From Bacteroidales bacterium (GTDB lineage: Bacteria; Bacteroidota; Bacteroidia; Bacteroidales; UBA10428), in NCBI GenBank assembly GCA_016935615.1, contig JAFGQO010000120.1, positions 1 to 37,364 on the forward strand: a stretch of 37,364 nucleotides of DNA. The letters run 5' to 3'. The position numbers were made by a program, and so were the translations under genes. The notes below the pieces were generated by a model. It had not been told where the DNA came from and did no database searches. It saw only the letters and a list, made by a program, of their open reading frames with translations. Below, one piece after another: positions 19,021-28,034 of the stretch; the stretch's first letter is position 1, and each line of letters opens with the position of its first letter.

Positions 19021-22000
19021 ATGAAACCTATTGTACTATTTCTATATGCCGGCATGTTTATCACATCTTCCGTTTTAGCACAACCCTGGATGAAACATGT
19101 ATCCCGGACAGAAAATAAAAGTCAGAGTGATATTTCTTTCTACGAAATTCAGGCTGCATTCAATGAATACTGGAAAGACAGAGAGATTGAAAAAGGAAAG
19201 GGATACAAACAGTTCAAACGGTGGGAATATTTCATGGAACCAAGGGTTTATCCCTCCGGTAAAATTGGTAATCCGGAGTATCAAAAATCATTCTGGGAAA
19301 AAATAAACAACAAATCCATCAATAAGGCATCGCCGATATGGGTTAGCCTTGGTCCTTCGCATACACCATATACAATCAATACAACGAACAAAACAGGAAA
19401 TGGCAGGATCAACTGTATCGCATTTCATCCTTCGGATCAGGATATTCTTTTTGCAGGAGCCCCTTCGGGAGGATTTTGGCTGAGTGAAGATGGTGGCAGT
19501 ACATGGAGAACCACTACTGATCAGTTGTCTTCCATAGGAGTTTCAGATATTGTTGTCGATTATACTGATCCTGATATCATTTATATAGCAACCGGTGATG
19601 GTGATGCTATTGATACGTATGGTATTGGTATCGCAAGATCAACAGATGGCGGTGAAAGCTGGCAACCCACATCCCTTTCTCTTGATGCTGTGGATTATAC
19701 CTATTTCAGACGTATCCTGATGAGCCCTGTAAACCATAGCATTATGCTTTCGACATCAAACAGGGGCATCTACAAAACAACTAATGGATGGAACAGTCAT
19801 ACTTTGGCAATAAGCGGAAACTTCAGAGATATTGAATTCCATCCCACAAATTCTTTAACCGTTTATGCCACAACTTATAGCAGTATGGGTACAGCCAGGA
19901 TCTTTAAATCAACAGACGGAGGAACTAATTTTTCAATAAGCATGGACGGCATTAATCTGTCCGATCAATACAACCGGATTGAAATTGCTGTCACCCCGGA
20001 CGAGCCAAATTCAGTATTTGCATTGTTCAGTGATGATGCAGACAATGGTTTCTATGCACTTTACAAATCAATTGATCAGGGTATGAACTGGGATTTATTA
20101 TACGGCCAGGGCATTGGCAATAAGAATCTTCTGGGCTGGAGTGATAGCGGAAGTGACCAGGGAGGCCAGGGATGGTATGATCTTTCTCTTTCCGTATCTC
20201 CTTCAGATGCAGACGTTATTCTCGTTGGCGGAGTAAATCTCTGGAAAAGTACCGACGGAGGCAGCAGCTGGAATCTCTCAGGATTATGGTATCCAAGTTT
20301 AAATTACAACTATGTGCATGCTGATCATCACATGCTCGTTTATAGTCCGCTTAACGGAAATCTATATTGCGGAAATGACGGTGGAATATATATAAGTACT
20401 GATCACGGAGAAAGCTGGACAGATATCAGCGATGGACTGGAGATACTGCAGAGTTACAAAATCGGTGTTTCCCAAAGTGAAAGTAACATGTTACTTTCAG
20501 GCAACCAGGATAATGGTACATTCCTTCTGAAGAACGGCACCTGGCATGAAGTGATCGGAGGAGACGGAATGGAGTGTATTGTAGATCCGCTGGATGATAA
20601 TGTTCTGTATGGTTCGGTTTATTATGGAAATATTTACAAATCAGTTGACGGAGGCCTGACCTTTTCACCGATAAAACCCTCTCCTGATCTTGAGGGTGCA
20701 TGGGTTACTCCATACGTAATGAGTAAGGCATACAATAAAATGTTGCTGACAGGTTATGACCAGATCTATAAAACGGTTGACGGTGGTTCAGGCTGGGAGG
20801 TGATTTCCGGCTTTACCGGTCAGGATTTGAAAGTGATCAGAATAGCTCCTTCGAATGAGAACTATATCTATGCTTCAGACTGGAACAATTTATGGAAGAC
20901 ATCTGACGGAGGAAAAAACTGGGAGAAGATAAACAGTAACCTTCCTGTTGTTACGATTACCGATATTGCCATTGCAGAGACCGATCCGAATAAATTATGG
21001 ATCAGCATTTCAGGATACGATGCAAATGAAAAAGTTTTTTATTCTTCCAATGGCGGTGAAAACTGGACTAACTATTCACACGGTTTGCCAAATGTCCCTG
21101 CAAATTCCATCATCTATCAGGCAGGTTCAAACCGGCAGCTGTATCTTGGAACTGATATTGGCATCTATGCCCGCAATGCAAAGATGAACCAGTGGGAAGA
21201 TTTTAGCGGTAACCTTCCGAATGTTATAATTACCGAACTTGAAATTCAGGAAAATGAGAATATTCTGTTTGCCGCAACCTATGGAAGAGGTATCTGGAAA
21301 TTAGCACTGACTGATACATTCACGATTTCCCCTACTGCAATTGATGTAAATATAACAGAAGCCTGTCTTAATGCAGATGTTATGTATACCTTAAAATCAA
21401 ATCCCAATGATTTTGACAGCATTCGCTGGGATTTCGGTTCGGGTGCAATGCCAACCGACGAAACAAATGATACGGTGTATGTCAGTTACAGCTCATCGGG
21501 ATTTAAAAATGTCACCATTACTGCATACTCCGGCGGAACTGCTCTGACTGAAACCTATAATGAATTTTTAAAAGTATCCGATAATATTGAATTTGAGGTA
21601 TTGCCAGATAAACTCTTCAACTGTTCGTCAGACTCTGCTGAAATCTTTGTCACCGGCAATTATAGCCTGTCTTTCTATCCGCCTGATATGGCCCATCAGA
21701 CTTCCGAAAATACGGTTACTATTTATTTGCATTCGGATATGCTGACAATTACTGCAACTCACGGTAGCTGTACTAATGTATATGACCTCGAGATAATTAA
21801 CACACCGGATGATATCTGCGATGCTCAAAGGATCTATTTTGGTGAAAACGGCCCTTTCTCAAATCAATGCGGCACACCACAGGAAAATGAACCCGTACCT
21901 CCTGAAGGTTTTGGAAGTTCGGGCGGATGTTTTTCACAAGCCGGCTGGTGTCAGGGTGAAGCCAGAATTGACAACAGTGTATGGTTTAAGTTTCTCATTG

Positions 22001-22548
22001 AAGAAAATTACCCTGGTATTTCAATTGAAACGGAAGGATTTGATAATCAGATTGCTGTATACAAAGCAAATTCATGCCAGGATATTCTCAATGGGGACTA
22101 TACTCTTTTGGCCGCAAACGATGATTATGCCGGGAATCTGGATTATGCTGCCACCATTCCAGGTCTGATCGGGTACGAAACCGGAGATACTTTATGGCTT
22201 CAGGTAGATGGATCGTATGGCGGTGTAACTGGTATTTTTAGCATAACCCTGAATGATTTCAGACTAAGTAACATTAAAAAACCATACATAGCGGATGTTT
22301 CCAATATACAAATCTATCCTAATCCGAACAATGGGAATTTTATGATTGAGATCAATGGTCCTGTGGATGATGAGGTATATATTGATCTTATTTCTGTTTC
22401 CGGCAACATAATTTTCAGCAACGAATTTAACCATGTCCAATCTCCGGTATTCACTGAAATTAATTTGGATAATGTTCCTCGGGGAATTTATCTTGTGCGA
22501 ATCACAACAAATAACAGTGTGATCTTAAGAAAAATTATAATACAATAA
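19021..22548 (+). CDS. Giant secreted Asp-box beta-propeller protein with PKD-like and T9SS sorting domains
   Basis: The signal peptide (MKPIVLFLYAGMFITSSVLA) leads into a region of about 650 residues with at least ten Asp-box (BNR/sialidase-type) motifs, such as SEDGGSTW, STDGGESW, STDGGSSW, SVDGGLTF and TSDGGKNW, which fold as one or two seven-bladed propellers. Then come a PKD-like segment ('YTLKSNPNDFDSIRWDFGSG'), a Cys-rich pre-peptidase-like (PPC) module around residues 940-1080 ('SVWFKFLIEENYPGISIETE', 'LLAANDDYAGNLDY'), and a T9SS sorting domain at the end ('IQIYPNPNNGNFMIEI', 'VPRGIYLVRITTN'). The layout resembles VPS10/sortilin-like and GH74-type propellers, but no catalytic pair can be confirmed, so it is a surface binding or degradation protein of unknown target. 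Transcribed alone, divergent from secA. Confidence 0.9.
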   Translation: MKPIVLFLYAGMFITSSVLAQPWMKHVSRTENKSQSDISFYEIQAAFNEYWKDREIEKGKGYKQFKRWEYFMEPRVYPSGKIGNPEYQKSFWEKINNKSINKASPIWVSLGPSHTPYTINTTNKTGNGRINCIAFHPSDQDILFAGAPSGGFWLSEDGGSTWRTTTDQLSSIGVSDIVVDYTDPDIIYIATGDGDAIDTYGIGIARSTDGGESWQPTSLSLDAVDYTYFRRILMSPVNHSIMLSTSNRGIYKTTNGWNSHTLAISGNFRDIEFHPTNSLTVYATTYSSMGTARIFKSTDGGTNFSISMDGINLSDQYNRIEIAVTPDEPNSVFALFSDDADNGFYALYKSIDQGMNWDLLYGQGIGNKNLLGWSDSGSDQGGQGWYDLSLSVSPSDADVILVGGVNLWKSTDGGSSWNLSGLWYPSLNYNYVHADHHMLVYSPLNGNLYCGNDGGIYISTDHGESWTDISDGLEILQSYKIGVSQSESNMLLSGNQDNGTFLLKNGTWHEVIGGDGMECIVDPLDDNVLYGSVYYGNIYKSVDGGLTFSPIKPSPDLEGAWVTPYVMSKAYNKMLLTGYDQIYKTVDGGSGWEVISGFTGQDLKVIRIAPSNENYIYASDWNNLWKTSDGGKNWEKINSNLPVVTITDIAIAETDPNKLWISISGYDANEKVFYSSNGGENWTNYSHGLPNVPANSIIYQAGSNRQLYLGTDIGIYARNAKMNQWEDFSGNLPNVIITELEIQENENILFAATYGRGIWKLALTDTFTISPTAIDVNITEACLNADVMYTLKSNPNDFDSIRWDFGSGAMPTDETNDTVYVSYSSSGFKNVTITAYSGGTALTETYNEFLKVSDNIEFEVLPDKLFNCSSDSAEIFVTGNYSLSFYPPDMAHQTSENTVTIYLHSDMLTITATHGSCTNVYDLEIINTPDDICDAQRIYFGENGPFSNQCGTPQENEPVPPEGFGSSGGCFSQAGWCQGEARIDNSVWFKFLIEENYPGISIETEGFDNQIAVYKANSCQDILNGDYTLLAANDDYAGNLDYAATIPGLIGYETGDTLWLQVDGSYGGVTGIFSITLNDFRLSNIKKPYIADVSNIQIYPNPNNGNFMIEINGPVDDEVYIDLISVSGNIIFSNEFNHVQSPVFTEINLDNVPRGIYLVRITTNNSVILRKIIIQ

Positions 22549-22645
22549 AAAAAGATAGGTTAAAAGAAAACAAATCAAATTTTAAGACAGCCACTTTGCC
22601 GATTAGGGATTAAGAGAGATCCTGCCGGTTAGAAATTATCGTATA

Positions 22646-23872
22646 TTACATATTGGAAACAATCTCATTTCCAAATTCCGAACATTTTAATAAGGTAGCA
22701 CCGGCCATTAATCTTTCAAAATCGTACGTAACATGTTTCTTGCTTATGGCGCCCTGCAAACCTTTCACAATTAAACCGGCAGCTTCCTGCCACCCCAGGT
22801 ATTCCAGCATCATTACACCGGAAAGAATGAGGGATCCGGGATTTACCTTATCCTGTCCGGCATATTTTGGCGCTGTTCCGTGTGTTGCTTCAAAAATAGC
22901 ATGACCTGTAATATAATTTATATTTGCCCCCGGGGCAATTCCAATTCCCCCGACAATTGCCGCAAGCGCATCAGAAATATAGTCACCGTTAAGATTTAGT
23001 GTGGCAACAACAGAATATTCTTTTGGACGTGTCAATATTTGCTGCAGAAACGCATCAGCTATAACATCCTTAACGATAATTTCATTGCCTGTATTTGGAT
23101 TCTTAAAACTGCACCATGGTCCTCCGTTAAACTCCTTCGCATCAAATTCTTTTTTTGCCAGGGCATATCCCCAATCACGAAATGCACCTTCCGTAAATTT
23201 CATGATATTCCCTTTATGTACAAGTGTTACAGAAGGCAAGTCGTGTTTAATTGTATAATGGATCGCTGCTCTTATCAATCGCTCAGTGCCTACCTTTGAA
23301 ACAGGTTTAATCCCTATGGAAGTGCTTTCAGGAAAACGAATTTTAGTTACTTTCATAACGTTTCTCAGAAAATCAACTATCTTTTTCACTTCCGCGGTTC
23401 CATCCATCCATTCAATTCCGGCATATATATCCTCTGTGTTTTCCCGAAAGATAACCATATCTGTATTTGACGGATCTTTTACAGGAGACGGAACACCCGT
23501 ATAATATTTTACAGGTCGCTGGCAAACGTACAAATCCAGTATCTGCCGTAACGCTACGTTCAACGACCGGATACCACCCCCTACCGGAGTTGTAAGGGGA
23601 CCTTTTATGGCAACAAGATATTCTTTTATTGCATCCAATGTTTCCTGCGGAAGCCACTCACCATTTGTATTGTATGATTTTTCGCCGGCATAAACTTCTT
23701 TCCATGCTATTTTTCTCGATGTTTTATAGGCTTTCTCAATTGCAGCATCAATAACCCTGACAGATGCAGCCCAAATATCCGGACCTGTACCATCACCTTC
23801 AATAAAAGGTATGACAGGATGTTCCGGAACTCTTAATTCTCCGTTCTCAATAGTGATTTTTTGGCCTTCCAT
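22646..23872 (-). CDS. icd: NADP-dependent isocitrate dehydrogenase
   Basis: Icd oxidises isocitrate to 2-oxoglutarate in the TCA cycle and makes NADPH. The 408-aa protein is of the homodimeric bacterial type: '[13 protein letters not shown]' at the start, '[20 protein letters not shown]', where the Ser is the residue phosphorylated by AceK in enteric bacteria, '[14 protein letters not shown]', '[20 protein letters not shown]', the metal-binding 'IADAFLQQI' region (VIADA) and '[17 protein letters not shown]'. The C-terminal '[19 protein letters not shown]' binds the NADP adenine; the Lys-Tyr-Ala pattern after it favours NADP over NAD. All key residues appear intact. It converges with the propeller gene and is transcribed alone. 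Confidence 0.96.
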   Translation of the reverse strand: MEGQKITIENGELRVPEHPVIPFIEGDGTGPDIWAASVRVIDAAIEKAYKTSRKIAWKEVYAGEKSYNTNGEWLPQETLDAIKEYLVAIKGPLTTPVGGGIRSLNVALRQILDLYVCQRPVKYYTGVPSPVKDPSNTDMVIFRENTEDIYAGIEWMDGTAEVKKIVDFLRNVMKVTKIRFPESTSIGIKPVSKVGTERLIRAAIHYTIKHDLPSVTLVHKGNIMKFTEGAFRDWGYALAKKEFDAKEFNGGPWCSFKNPNTGNEIIVKDVIADAFLQQILTRPKEYSVVATLNLNGDYISDALAAIVGGIGIAPGANINYITGHAIFEATHGTAPKYAGQDKVNPGSLILSGVMMLEYLGWQEAAGLIVKGLQGAISKKHVTYDFERLMAGATLLKCSEFGNEIVSNM

Positions 23873-23992
23873 TTCTAATTGTTTAGATTATCCATTCGTA
23901 AAATTGGCTGCAAAAGTATACAAAACATAGAATAGAAACAATTTGAAAGCAAAACACTGAAAACAGCAGGAAGTCATAAGAAAATAAAATGC

Positions 23993-24658
23993 TCACTCAA
24001 AATCAAGATTAAATTCCTGCTTAAGTTTCTGTAAAACAGGATTCTTTGATGTCATGTGCTTCAGTTTGTCGACCTCAGAAAGAAATTTCGCCTGGGATTG
24101 TTTTTCGTCCTGATGAATATCTGCTTCTATCTTTATTTCTGAATAATTCAACCGATCTTTTAAAAAAGCAACAATCAGCGGTCGAATTTTTTCTTTAAAT
24201 TCCTGTAACTGCGTGTTGTTGATAAAAGAAAAAGAAATTGTATCTCCACCGGAGATATTTGGCTCCTGGCTGCGCATGGCAGAATACATTCTGGGCTCTT
24301 TTTTTTTCAGGCTCCCGATAAATTCATTCCATACAGATACAAACTCAGAAACATCAAAGTCTTTCGGAAGCAGATCTTTCTCTGTTTTAAAAACATCATT
24401 TCCGTTAGTTTCTTCCTGCTCACCTGATTTCACTTCAGGTTCACTGTCAAGTGTTTTTAAAGCCTCTTTAATGGAGAATGAGTCAGAATCATTGAAAGAA
24501 GAAGTTTTCTCATGCAATGCATCCTTCCCGGATTTATCAAAAGGAGCTTCTCTTTCCTCAACTTTCCCGGAAGGTATTGCCTCCTGCTTTATTTCTTCCT
24601 TATACTCTTCCGATTGCATTTTCTCATGCAACAAAAGCACATCTTCCTCCCGGTTCAC
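23993..24658 (-). CDS. dnaX: C-terminal (tau-like) part of DnaX, in the -1 frame
   Basis: The open frame encodes a charged, low-complexity linker (about 100 residues of E, K, S) followed by a conserved domain of about 110 residues: 'FVSVWNEFIGSLKKKEPRMY', 'GGDTISFSFINNTQLQEFKE', 'PLIVAFLKDRLNYSEIKIEA' and 'MTSKNPVLQKLKQEFNLDF'. This is the C-terminal domain found in full-length Bacteroidota DnaX, which joins the clamp loader to the polymerase. It overlaps the dnaX zero-frame end by four bases and lies exactly one base back in phase, downstream of the A10 run at 24668-24677. A GTG at 24658 could start it, but no ribosome binding site is visible, and frameshift fusion to the upstream part is more likely. 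Read as a fusion the product is about 598 residues, the usual full length. Confidence 0.75.
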   Translation of the reverse strand: MNREEDVLLLHEKMQSEEYKEEIKQEAIPSGKVEEREAPFDKSGKDALHEKTSSFNDSDSFSIKEALKTLDSEPEVKSGEQEETNGNDVFKTEKDLLPKDFDVSEFVSVWNEFIGSLKKKEPRMYSAMRSQEPNISGGDTISFSFINNTQLQEFKEKIRPLIVAFLKDRLNYSEIKIEADIHQDEKQSQAKFLSEVDKLKHMTSKNPVLQKLKQEFNLDFE

Positions 24659-24685
24659 TGATTCATCTTTTTTTTTTGAACCAGG
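24649..24685 (-). promoter_or_regulatory. dnaX: Putative -1 frameshift (slippage) site of dnaX
   Basis: On the minus strand ten A are followed by G, and the reading phase is CAA AAA AAA AAG, so the heptamer A AAA AAG is in the right phase for a -1 shift, as in E. coli dnaX. In the zero frame the stop TGA comes three codons later (24657-24655). The bases CCTGGTTC (24685-24678) and GAACCGGG (24656-24649) can pair over eight positions (one G-U), leaving the run and the stop in a 21-base loop. Pairing is seen; a role in slippage is inference. Confidence 0.6.
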
Positions 24686-25767
24686 TTACACAATTTAATA
24701 ATATTTATTTCAACATGCAGCCGATGATTTTTGCTTGATTTGATTGATAAATCGCATTCGTTGCATAAATCAATACCGGCAAAAAGAAAATCGTCTGAAC
24801 ATTTTGAGGATTGATCTGTGTACTGTTTTTTGATCGAATCTCCAACCTCAAGCAGCTGCAATGTTTTTTCTGCTTTACAAACCAGCAATTCCCGAAAATG
24901 CCTGCTCAAACCACCAATAATATTTTGAGGGTCAAAACCCTTTGATAATATTTCATCAAATAAGACCAAAGCGCTATGATAATCTCCATTCAAAAAATTA
25001 TCCGTAAGTTGAAAATAGTATTCATAGTCAAGAACGTTAAGGTTTTCAATCACACTTTTATACGTGATCTTTTTTTCTGTAAAACTTGTAATCTGATCAA
25101 AGATAGAAAGAGCATCCCTCATAGCTCCATCGGCTTTTTGCGCAATAATAGCAAGCGCTTCTATTTCAAAATTGATCTTTTCCTTTTTTGCGATGTTCTC
25201 GAGGTAGCTTATAATATCATTGATTTTTATCCTGTTAAAATCATAGATCTGGCAGCGGGATAATATTGTCGGAATGATTTTATGTTTTTCTGTTGTAGCC
25301 AGAATAAAAATTGCATGTTCGGGCGGTTCTTCAAGTGTTTTTAAAAATGCATTGAAAGCGGCCTGCGATAACATGTGAATCTCATCAATAATATACACGC
25401 TATATTTACTAACCTGTGGAGGTATCCTGACCTGTTCAATTAAATTGCGGATATCATCAACCGAATTGTTTGATGCAGCGTCAAGCTCATGAATGTTAAA
25501 GGAACGATTTTGGTTGAATGACTTGCAGGATTCACATTCGTTGCATGCTTCAATGTTTGGACCAAGGTTTTTACAATTTATCGTTTTTGCAAAAATTCTT
25601 GCGCAAGTAGTCTTGCCGACACCTCGCGGACCGCAAAACAGGTAGGCCTGTGCCAAAGATCTTGTTCGTATTGCATTCTTTAGTGTGAATGTAATAGAAC
25701 TCTGTCCGACAACTGTATCAAATGTATCGGGACGGTATTTTCTTGCTGATACTACAAATGCACTCAT
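24655..25767 (-). CDS. dnaX: DNA polymerase III subunit gamma/tau, zero-frame (gamma-like) product
   Basis: DnaX is the ATPase of the clamp loader that puts the sliding clamp on DNA. This 370-residue zero-frame product holds the N-terminal 'SARKYRPDTFDTVVGQ', Walker A 'GPRGVGKTTCARIFAK', the Cys4 zinc module (NCK...ACNECESCKSF), DExx Walker B 'VYIIDEIHMLSQAAFNAFLK', 'TLEEPPEHAIFILATTE', the SRC sensor 'IIPTILSRCQ', the lid domain and a collar domain ('LNGDYHSALVLFDEILSKGF'). It ends at KKKMNQ just after the poly-A run, lacking the tau-type C-terminal domain, which continues in the -1 frame. I start at the ATG at 25767 rather than at TTG 25785, because a -7-like TATATTTG (25790-25783) covers the latter. 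Confidence 0.93.
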   Translation of the reverse strand: MSAFVVSARKYRPDTFDTVVGQSSITFTLKNAIRTRSLAQAYLFCGPRGVGKTTCARIFAKTINCKNLGPNIEACNECESCKSFNQNRSFNIHELDAASNNSVDDIRNLIEQVRIPPQVSKYSVYIIDEIHMLSQAAFNAFLKTLEEPPEHAIFILATTEKHKIIPTILSRCQIYDFNRIKINDIISYLENIAKKEKINFEIEALAIIAQKADGAMRDALSIFDQITSFTEKKITYKSVIENLNVLDYEYYFQLTDNFLNGDYHSALVLFDEILSKGFDPQNIIGGLSRHFRELLVCKAEKTLQLLEVGDSIKKQYTDQSSKCSDDFLFAGIDLCNECDLSIKSSKNHRLHVEINIIKLCNLVQKKKMNQ

Positions 25768-26098
25768 AATTTTTCCGTGAGACAAATATACTGATTATAA
25801 GTTGGAGAGTTTCCTATTGTTGATAACTCATAGAAAGACCAGTTATACAGGACCAAGCATATTTAAAGGATAGAAAAAACGGAGTTCATATGTAATGAAA
25901 ATTTTACTGGTTATCAGTACAATAAGTTAAAAAAAATAAAGTTTTTTAAGTACAATCTATACAATAGATTTGCAGAAATAATATTACTTTTGTTGTAACC
26001 AAAAAATGTTATACTGATTTTCTCTATGCATTCAGATTTGTGAATGTTATGTTATACGTATTACACAATTACTAATTAAACCTAAATCTTGGAGTTTT
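25768..26098. other. Divergent intergenic region between dnaX and the INT-repeat/HTH gene
   Basis: This 331-base AT-rich gap holds the dnaX -7-like box (TATATTTG, 25790-25783) on the left and the operator-like palindrome with a -7 box for the right-hand gene. No open reading frame or RNA gene was recognised. Confidence 0.5.
25954..25992 (+). promoter_or_regulatory. Operator-like palindrome and -7 box upstream of the HTH gene
   Basis: AATCTAT (25954-25960) and ATAGATT (25964-25970) form a perfect seven-base inverted repeat with a three-base spacer. TACTTTTG (25985-25992) matches the Bacteroidota -7 box, and the palindrome then covers the -33 region. The product 107 bases downstream has a helix-turn-helix, so autoregulation is plausible but inferred. 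Confidence 0.4.
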
Positions 26099-26674
26099 AT
26101 GAAGATAGATTCATATGACAACGTTATCAGATGGTCATATAAACTTGCAAAAACATGGGCTCAGGAAAACCTTGTACCAAAAGGAGTAAATTCTTCCCGC
26201 AAATTTGATTCCTACAAGCGTAACAGAGAGTATCTCCCAAAGAATTTTCCAAGGAAACCAGATGAATATTTTAAGAAAAAAAATGTATGGAAAGGATGGC
26301 CTGACTTTTTCGGAAAGCTTGCCAAGTACAATGAGCGGTCTTATCTTACATATGAAGAAGCTTCCCTGCTTTGCCAAAGAAGAGGTATTAAAAACTCTAT
26401 CGAATACCGTACATGGACCAACAAACCCGCAAATTTACCTGCACGACCCGACCAGTTTTACAAAGAAGAATGGCAAGGGTGGGAATCCTTTCTTGGTGAA
26501 AATTACAATCTGCCTGACCGCAAGGTTTCTTCAAAGCTTAAAGCTTCAGATGTACGTATCATAAAACACCAGTTAGCATTGGGAGTTCCGGGAGCAGTAT
26601 TGGCCAGATCATTCGGAGTATCGGAAATGCAGATTAGCCGAATTAAAAAAGGAGAAAACTGGGCCAAGGTATAG
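26099..26674 (+). CDS. Integrase-repeat-unit protein with C-terminal helix-turn-helix
   Basis: The 191-aa protein has two copies of a motif like the phage-integrase repeat unit (INT_rpt): residues about 40-72 ('LPKNFPRKPDEYFKKKNVWK', then GWPDFFGK) and about 80-133 ('YLTYEEASLLCQRRGIKNSI', 'LPARPDQFYKEEWQGWESFL'). In each a Pro-rich turn and P-x-x-x-Y lead to W-x-GW-x-x-F-x-G. Residues about 147-190 form a helix-turn-helix ('GVPGAVLARSFGVSEMQISR'). There is no recombinase domain. It is cytoplasmic and probably DNA-binding. GGAG sits four bases before the ATG, an unusually good ribosome binding site here. The ribosomal operon follows but has its own promoter. Function is unknown; a transcription or chromosome-structuring role is only a guess. 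Confidence 0.78.
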   Translation: MKIDSYDNVIRWSYKLAKTWAQENLVPKGVNSSRKFDSYKRNREYLPKNFPRKPDEYFKKKNVWKGWPDFFGKLAKYNERSYLTYEEASLLCQRRGIKNSIEYRTWTNKPANLPARPDQFYKEEWQGWESFLGENYNLPDRKVSSKLKASDVRIIKHQLALGVPGAVLARSFGVSEMQISRIKKGENWAKV

Positions 26675-26770
26675 ATTAGGCATATCAGATCGTTTGTTAT
26701 ATACCGAATGACGTTAGTTATTATTAGGAGCTTACTTGATTTACTCTGTCCTATATAAATTCTACTTTTA

Positions 26771-26801
26771 TTTGAATAGATGAAAAAAAGTAATATTTTT
26801 G
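26771..26801 (+). promoter_or_regulatory. Promoter of the rpsF-rpsR-rplI operon
   Basis: TTTG at 26771-26774, a spacer of exactly 19 bases and TATTTTTG at 26794-26801 match the Bacteroidota vegetative promoter consensus at every defined position. The rpsF ATG is 41 bases beyond the -7 box. This is the best promoter match in the window. Confidence 0.75.
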
Positions 26802-26841
26802 CGCTTCGTTAAAAATTAATACTCAATTAATTATTTAAAAA

Positions 26842-27195
26842 ATGAAAAACAGATACGAAACCGTTTTCATTGCAACTCCCGTTTTATCTGAAACTCAGAT
26901 GAAGGAAGCGGTTGACAAGTACAAAAATCTGATTACCAAAAATGGTGGCAAAATTGTGCATGAGGAAAATTGGGGACTTAAAAAACTTGCTTATCCAATT
27001 CAAAAAAAATCAACTGGTTTTTATTATCTGATAGAGTTTTCCTGCGAGGGTGAATTTATTGCAAAATTAGAGACTGAGTACCGGCGAGATGAAAGAATTA
27101 TTAGATTCCTTACCTTTAAAATGGAAAGATATGCTATTGAGTATGCAGAAAAAAAGCGTAGTATGAAACAGGAAAAAGTGGAGGATGAGTCATGA
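26842..27195 (+). CDS. rpsF: Small ribosomal subunit protein bS6
   Basis: bS6 binds 16S rRNA together with bS18 on the platform of the 30S subunit. The family opening '[20 protein letters not shown]' and the signature '[20 protein letters not shown]' with '[10 protein letters not shown]' are clear. The tail is charged ([14 protein letters not shown]). The 117-aa length is normal. Translation lacks a strong ribosome binding site, as usual for Bacteroidota ribosomal genes. The stop overlaps the rpsR start by four bases (ATGA), so the two are coupled. No ssb gene lies between rpsF and rpsR, unlike in many Firmicutes and some Proteobacteria. Confidence 0.97.
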   Translation: MKNRYETVFIATPVLSETQMKEAVDKYKNLITKNGGKIVHEENWGLKKLAYPIQKKSTGFYYLIEFSCEGEFIAKLETEYRRDERIIRFLTFKMERYAIEYAEKKRSMKQEKVEDES

Positions 27196-27467
27196 GTACA
27201 CAGCAAAGTCAATCTGAAATAAGGTATTTAACACCGCCAACAATTGAAACCAAAAAGAAAAAGTATTGCAGGTTTCTTAAGAACAGAATAAAATATGTCG
27301 ATTACAAAGACCCGGAATTCCTGAAAAAATTCCTGAATGAACAGGGTAAAATATTGCCCAGACGGATCACTGGTACTTCTCTGAAATTTCAACGAAAAGT
27401 ATCAACAGCTATTAAGCGTGCGAGACATCTTGCTCTGCTTCCTTATGTTACCGATATGTTGAAATAA
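27192..27467 (+). CDS. rpsR: Small ribosomal subunit protein bS18
   Basis: bS18 forms a dimer with bS6 on the 30S platform. The 91-aa product carries the conserved '[20 protein letters not shown]', '[20 protein letters not shown]' and '[20 protein letters not shown]' blocks. A single Cys in KKYCRF is present; this does not make up the zinc-binding version. Translation is coupled to rpsF by a four-base overlap, and rplI follows after 12 bases. Confidence 0.97.
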   Translation: MSTQQSQSEIRYLTPPTIETKKKKYCRFLKNRIKYVDYKDPEFLKKFLNEQGKILPRRITGTSLKFQRKVSTAIKRARHLALLPYVTDMLK

Positions 27468-27479
27468 AAAGAATGGGAA

Positions 27480-27926
27480 ATGGAAATTATACTAAAACAA
27501 GATATACAGAATCTCGGGTACAAAGATGATATCATCCAGGTAAAAGACGGATATGCCCGAAATTATTTGATCCCTAAAGGTCTGGCGATAAATGCGACCG
27601 CCAGTGCAAAAAAAATTCATGAAGAGATCCTCAGACAAAGGCAACACAAAGAAGAAAAAATTAAGGCAGAAGCGCAGGCCATTGCTGACAAACTTAAGGA
27701 TATCACCCTTACAATTGGTGCAAAAGCAAGTTCAAAAGGTAAGATATTCGGATCAGTAAATACCATTCAGATCTCTGAATCATTAAAAGAAAAGGGATTT
27801 AACATTGACAGGAAAGTGATCTCTATAAAGGAAGAGCTGATCAAAGAAGTTGGTAAGTATACAGCCAATGTAAGACTTCATAAGGAAGTACAGATCGAAG
27901 TCCCATTTGAGATTGTAGCTGAATAG
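27480..27926 (+). CDS. rplI: Large ribosomal subunit protein bL9
   Basis: bL9 is the elongated 50S protein near the L1 stalk that helps keep reading frame. The 148-aa length is normal. The N-terminal signature 'MEIILKQDIQNLGYKDDIIQ' and 'VKDGYARNYLIPKGLAINAT' is followed by the long connecting helix (residues about 41-75) and the C-terminal domain ('ASSKGKIFGSVNTIQISESL'). It is the last gene of the operon; an intrinsic terminator begins 25 bases beyond the stop. Confidence 0.97.
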   Translation: MEIILKQDIQNLGYKDDIIQVKDGYARNYLIPKGLAINATASAKKIHEEILRQRQHKEEKIKAEAQAIADKLKDITLTIGAKASSKGKIFGSVNTIQISESLKEKGFNIDRKVISIKEELIKEVGKYTANVRLHKEVQIEVPFEIVAE

Positions 27927-27950
27927 AAAAATTTAACTCATATATAGATT

Positions 27951-27976
27951 ACCCGGTATTCATCCGGGTTTTTTTA
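27951..27976 (+). terminator. Intrinsic terminator of the rpsF-rpsR-rplI operon
   Basis: ACCCGG (27951-27956) and CCGGGT (27964-27969) form a six-base GC-rich stem with a seven-base loop, followed directly by a run of T. It lies 25 bases after the rplI stop. Confidence 0.85.
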
Positions 27977-28034
27977 TTTCTTATCAGAATGATCTTTAAG
28001 TCTTAAGTTTTATCCAACACACATGCATTGGTTT

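Noticed and set aside
19021..22548. Calling the large propeller a GH74 xyloglucanase
   Set aside because: Asp boxes alone are shared by many non-enzymatic propellers, and I could not identify the catalytic Asp pair.
24614..24631. Hairpin TTGCAT/ATGCAA as the dnaX frameshift stimulator
   Set aside because: The six-base stem lies about 36 bases beyond the slip site, much further than the usual 5-9 bases, so the stem around the run was judged more relevant.
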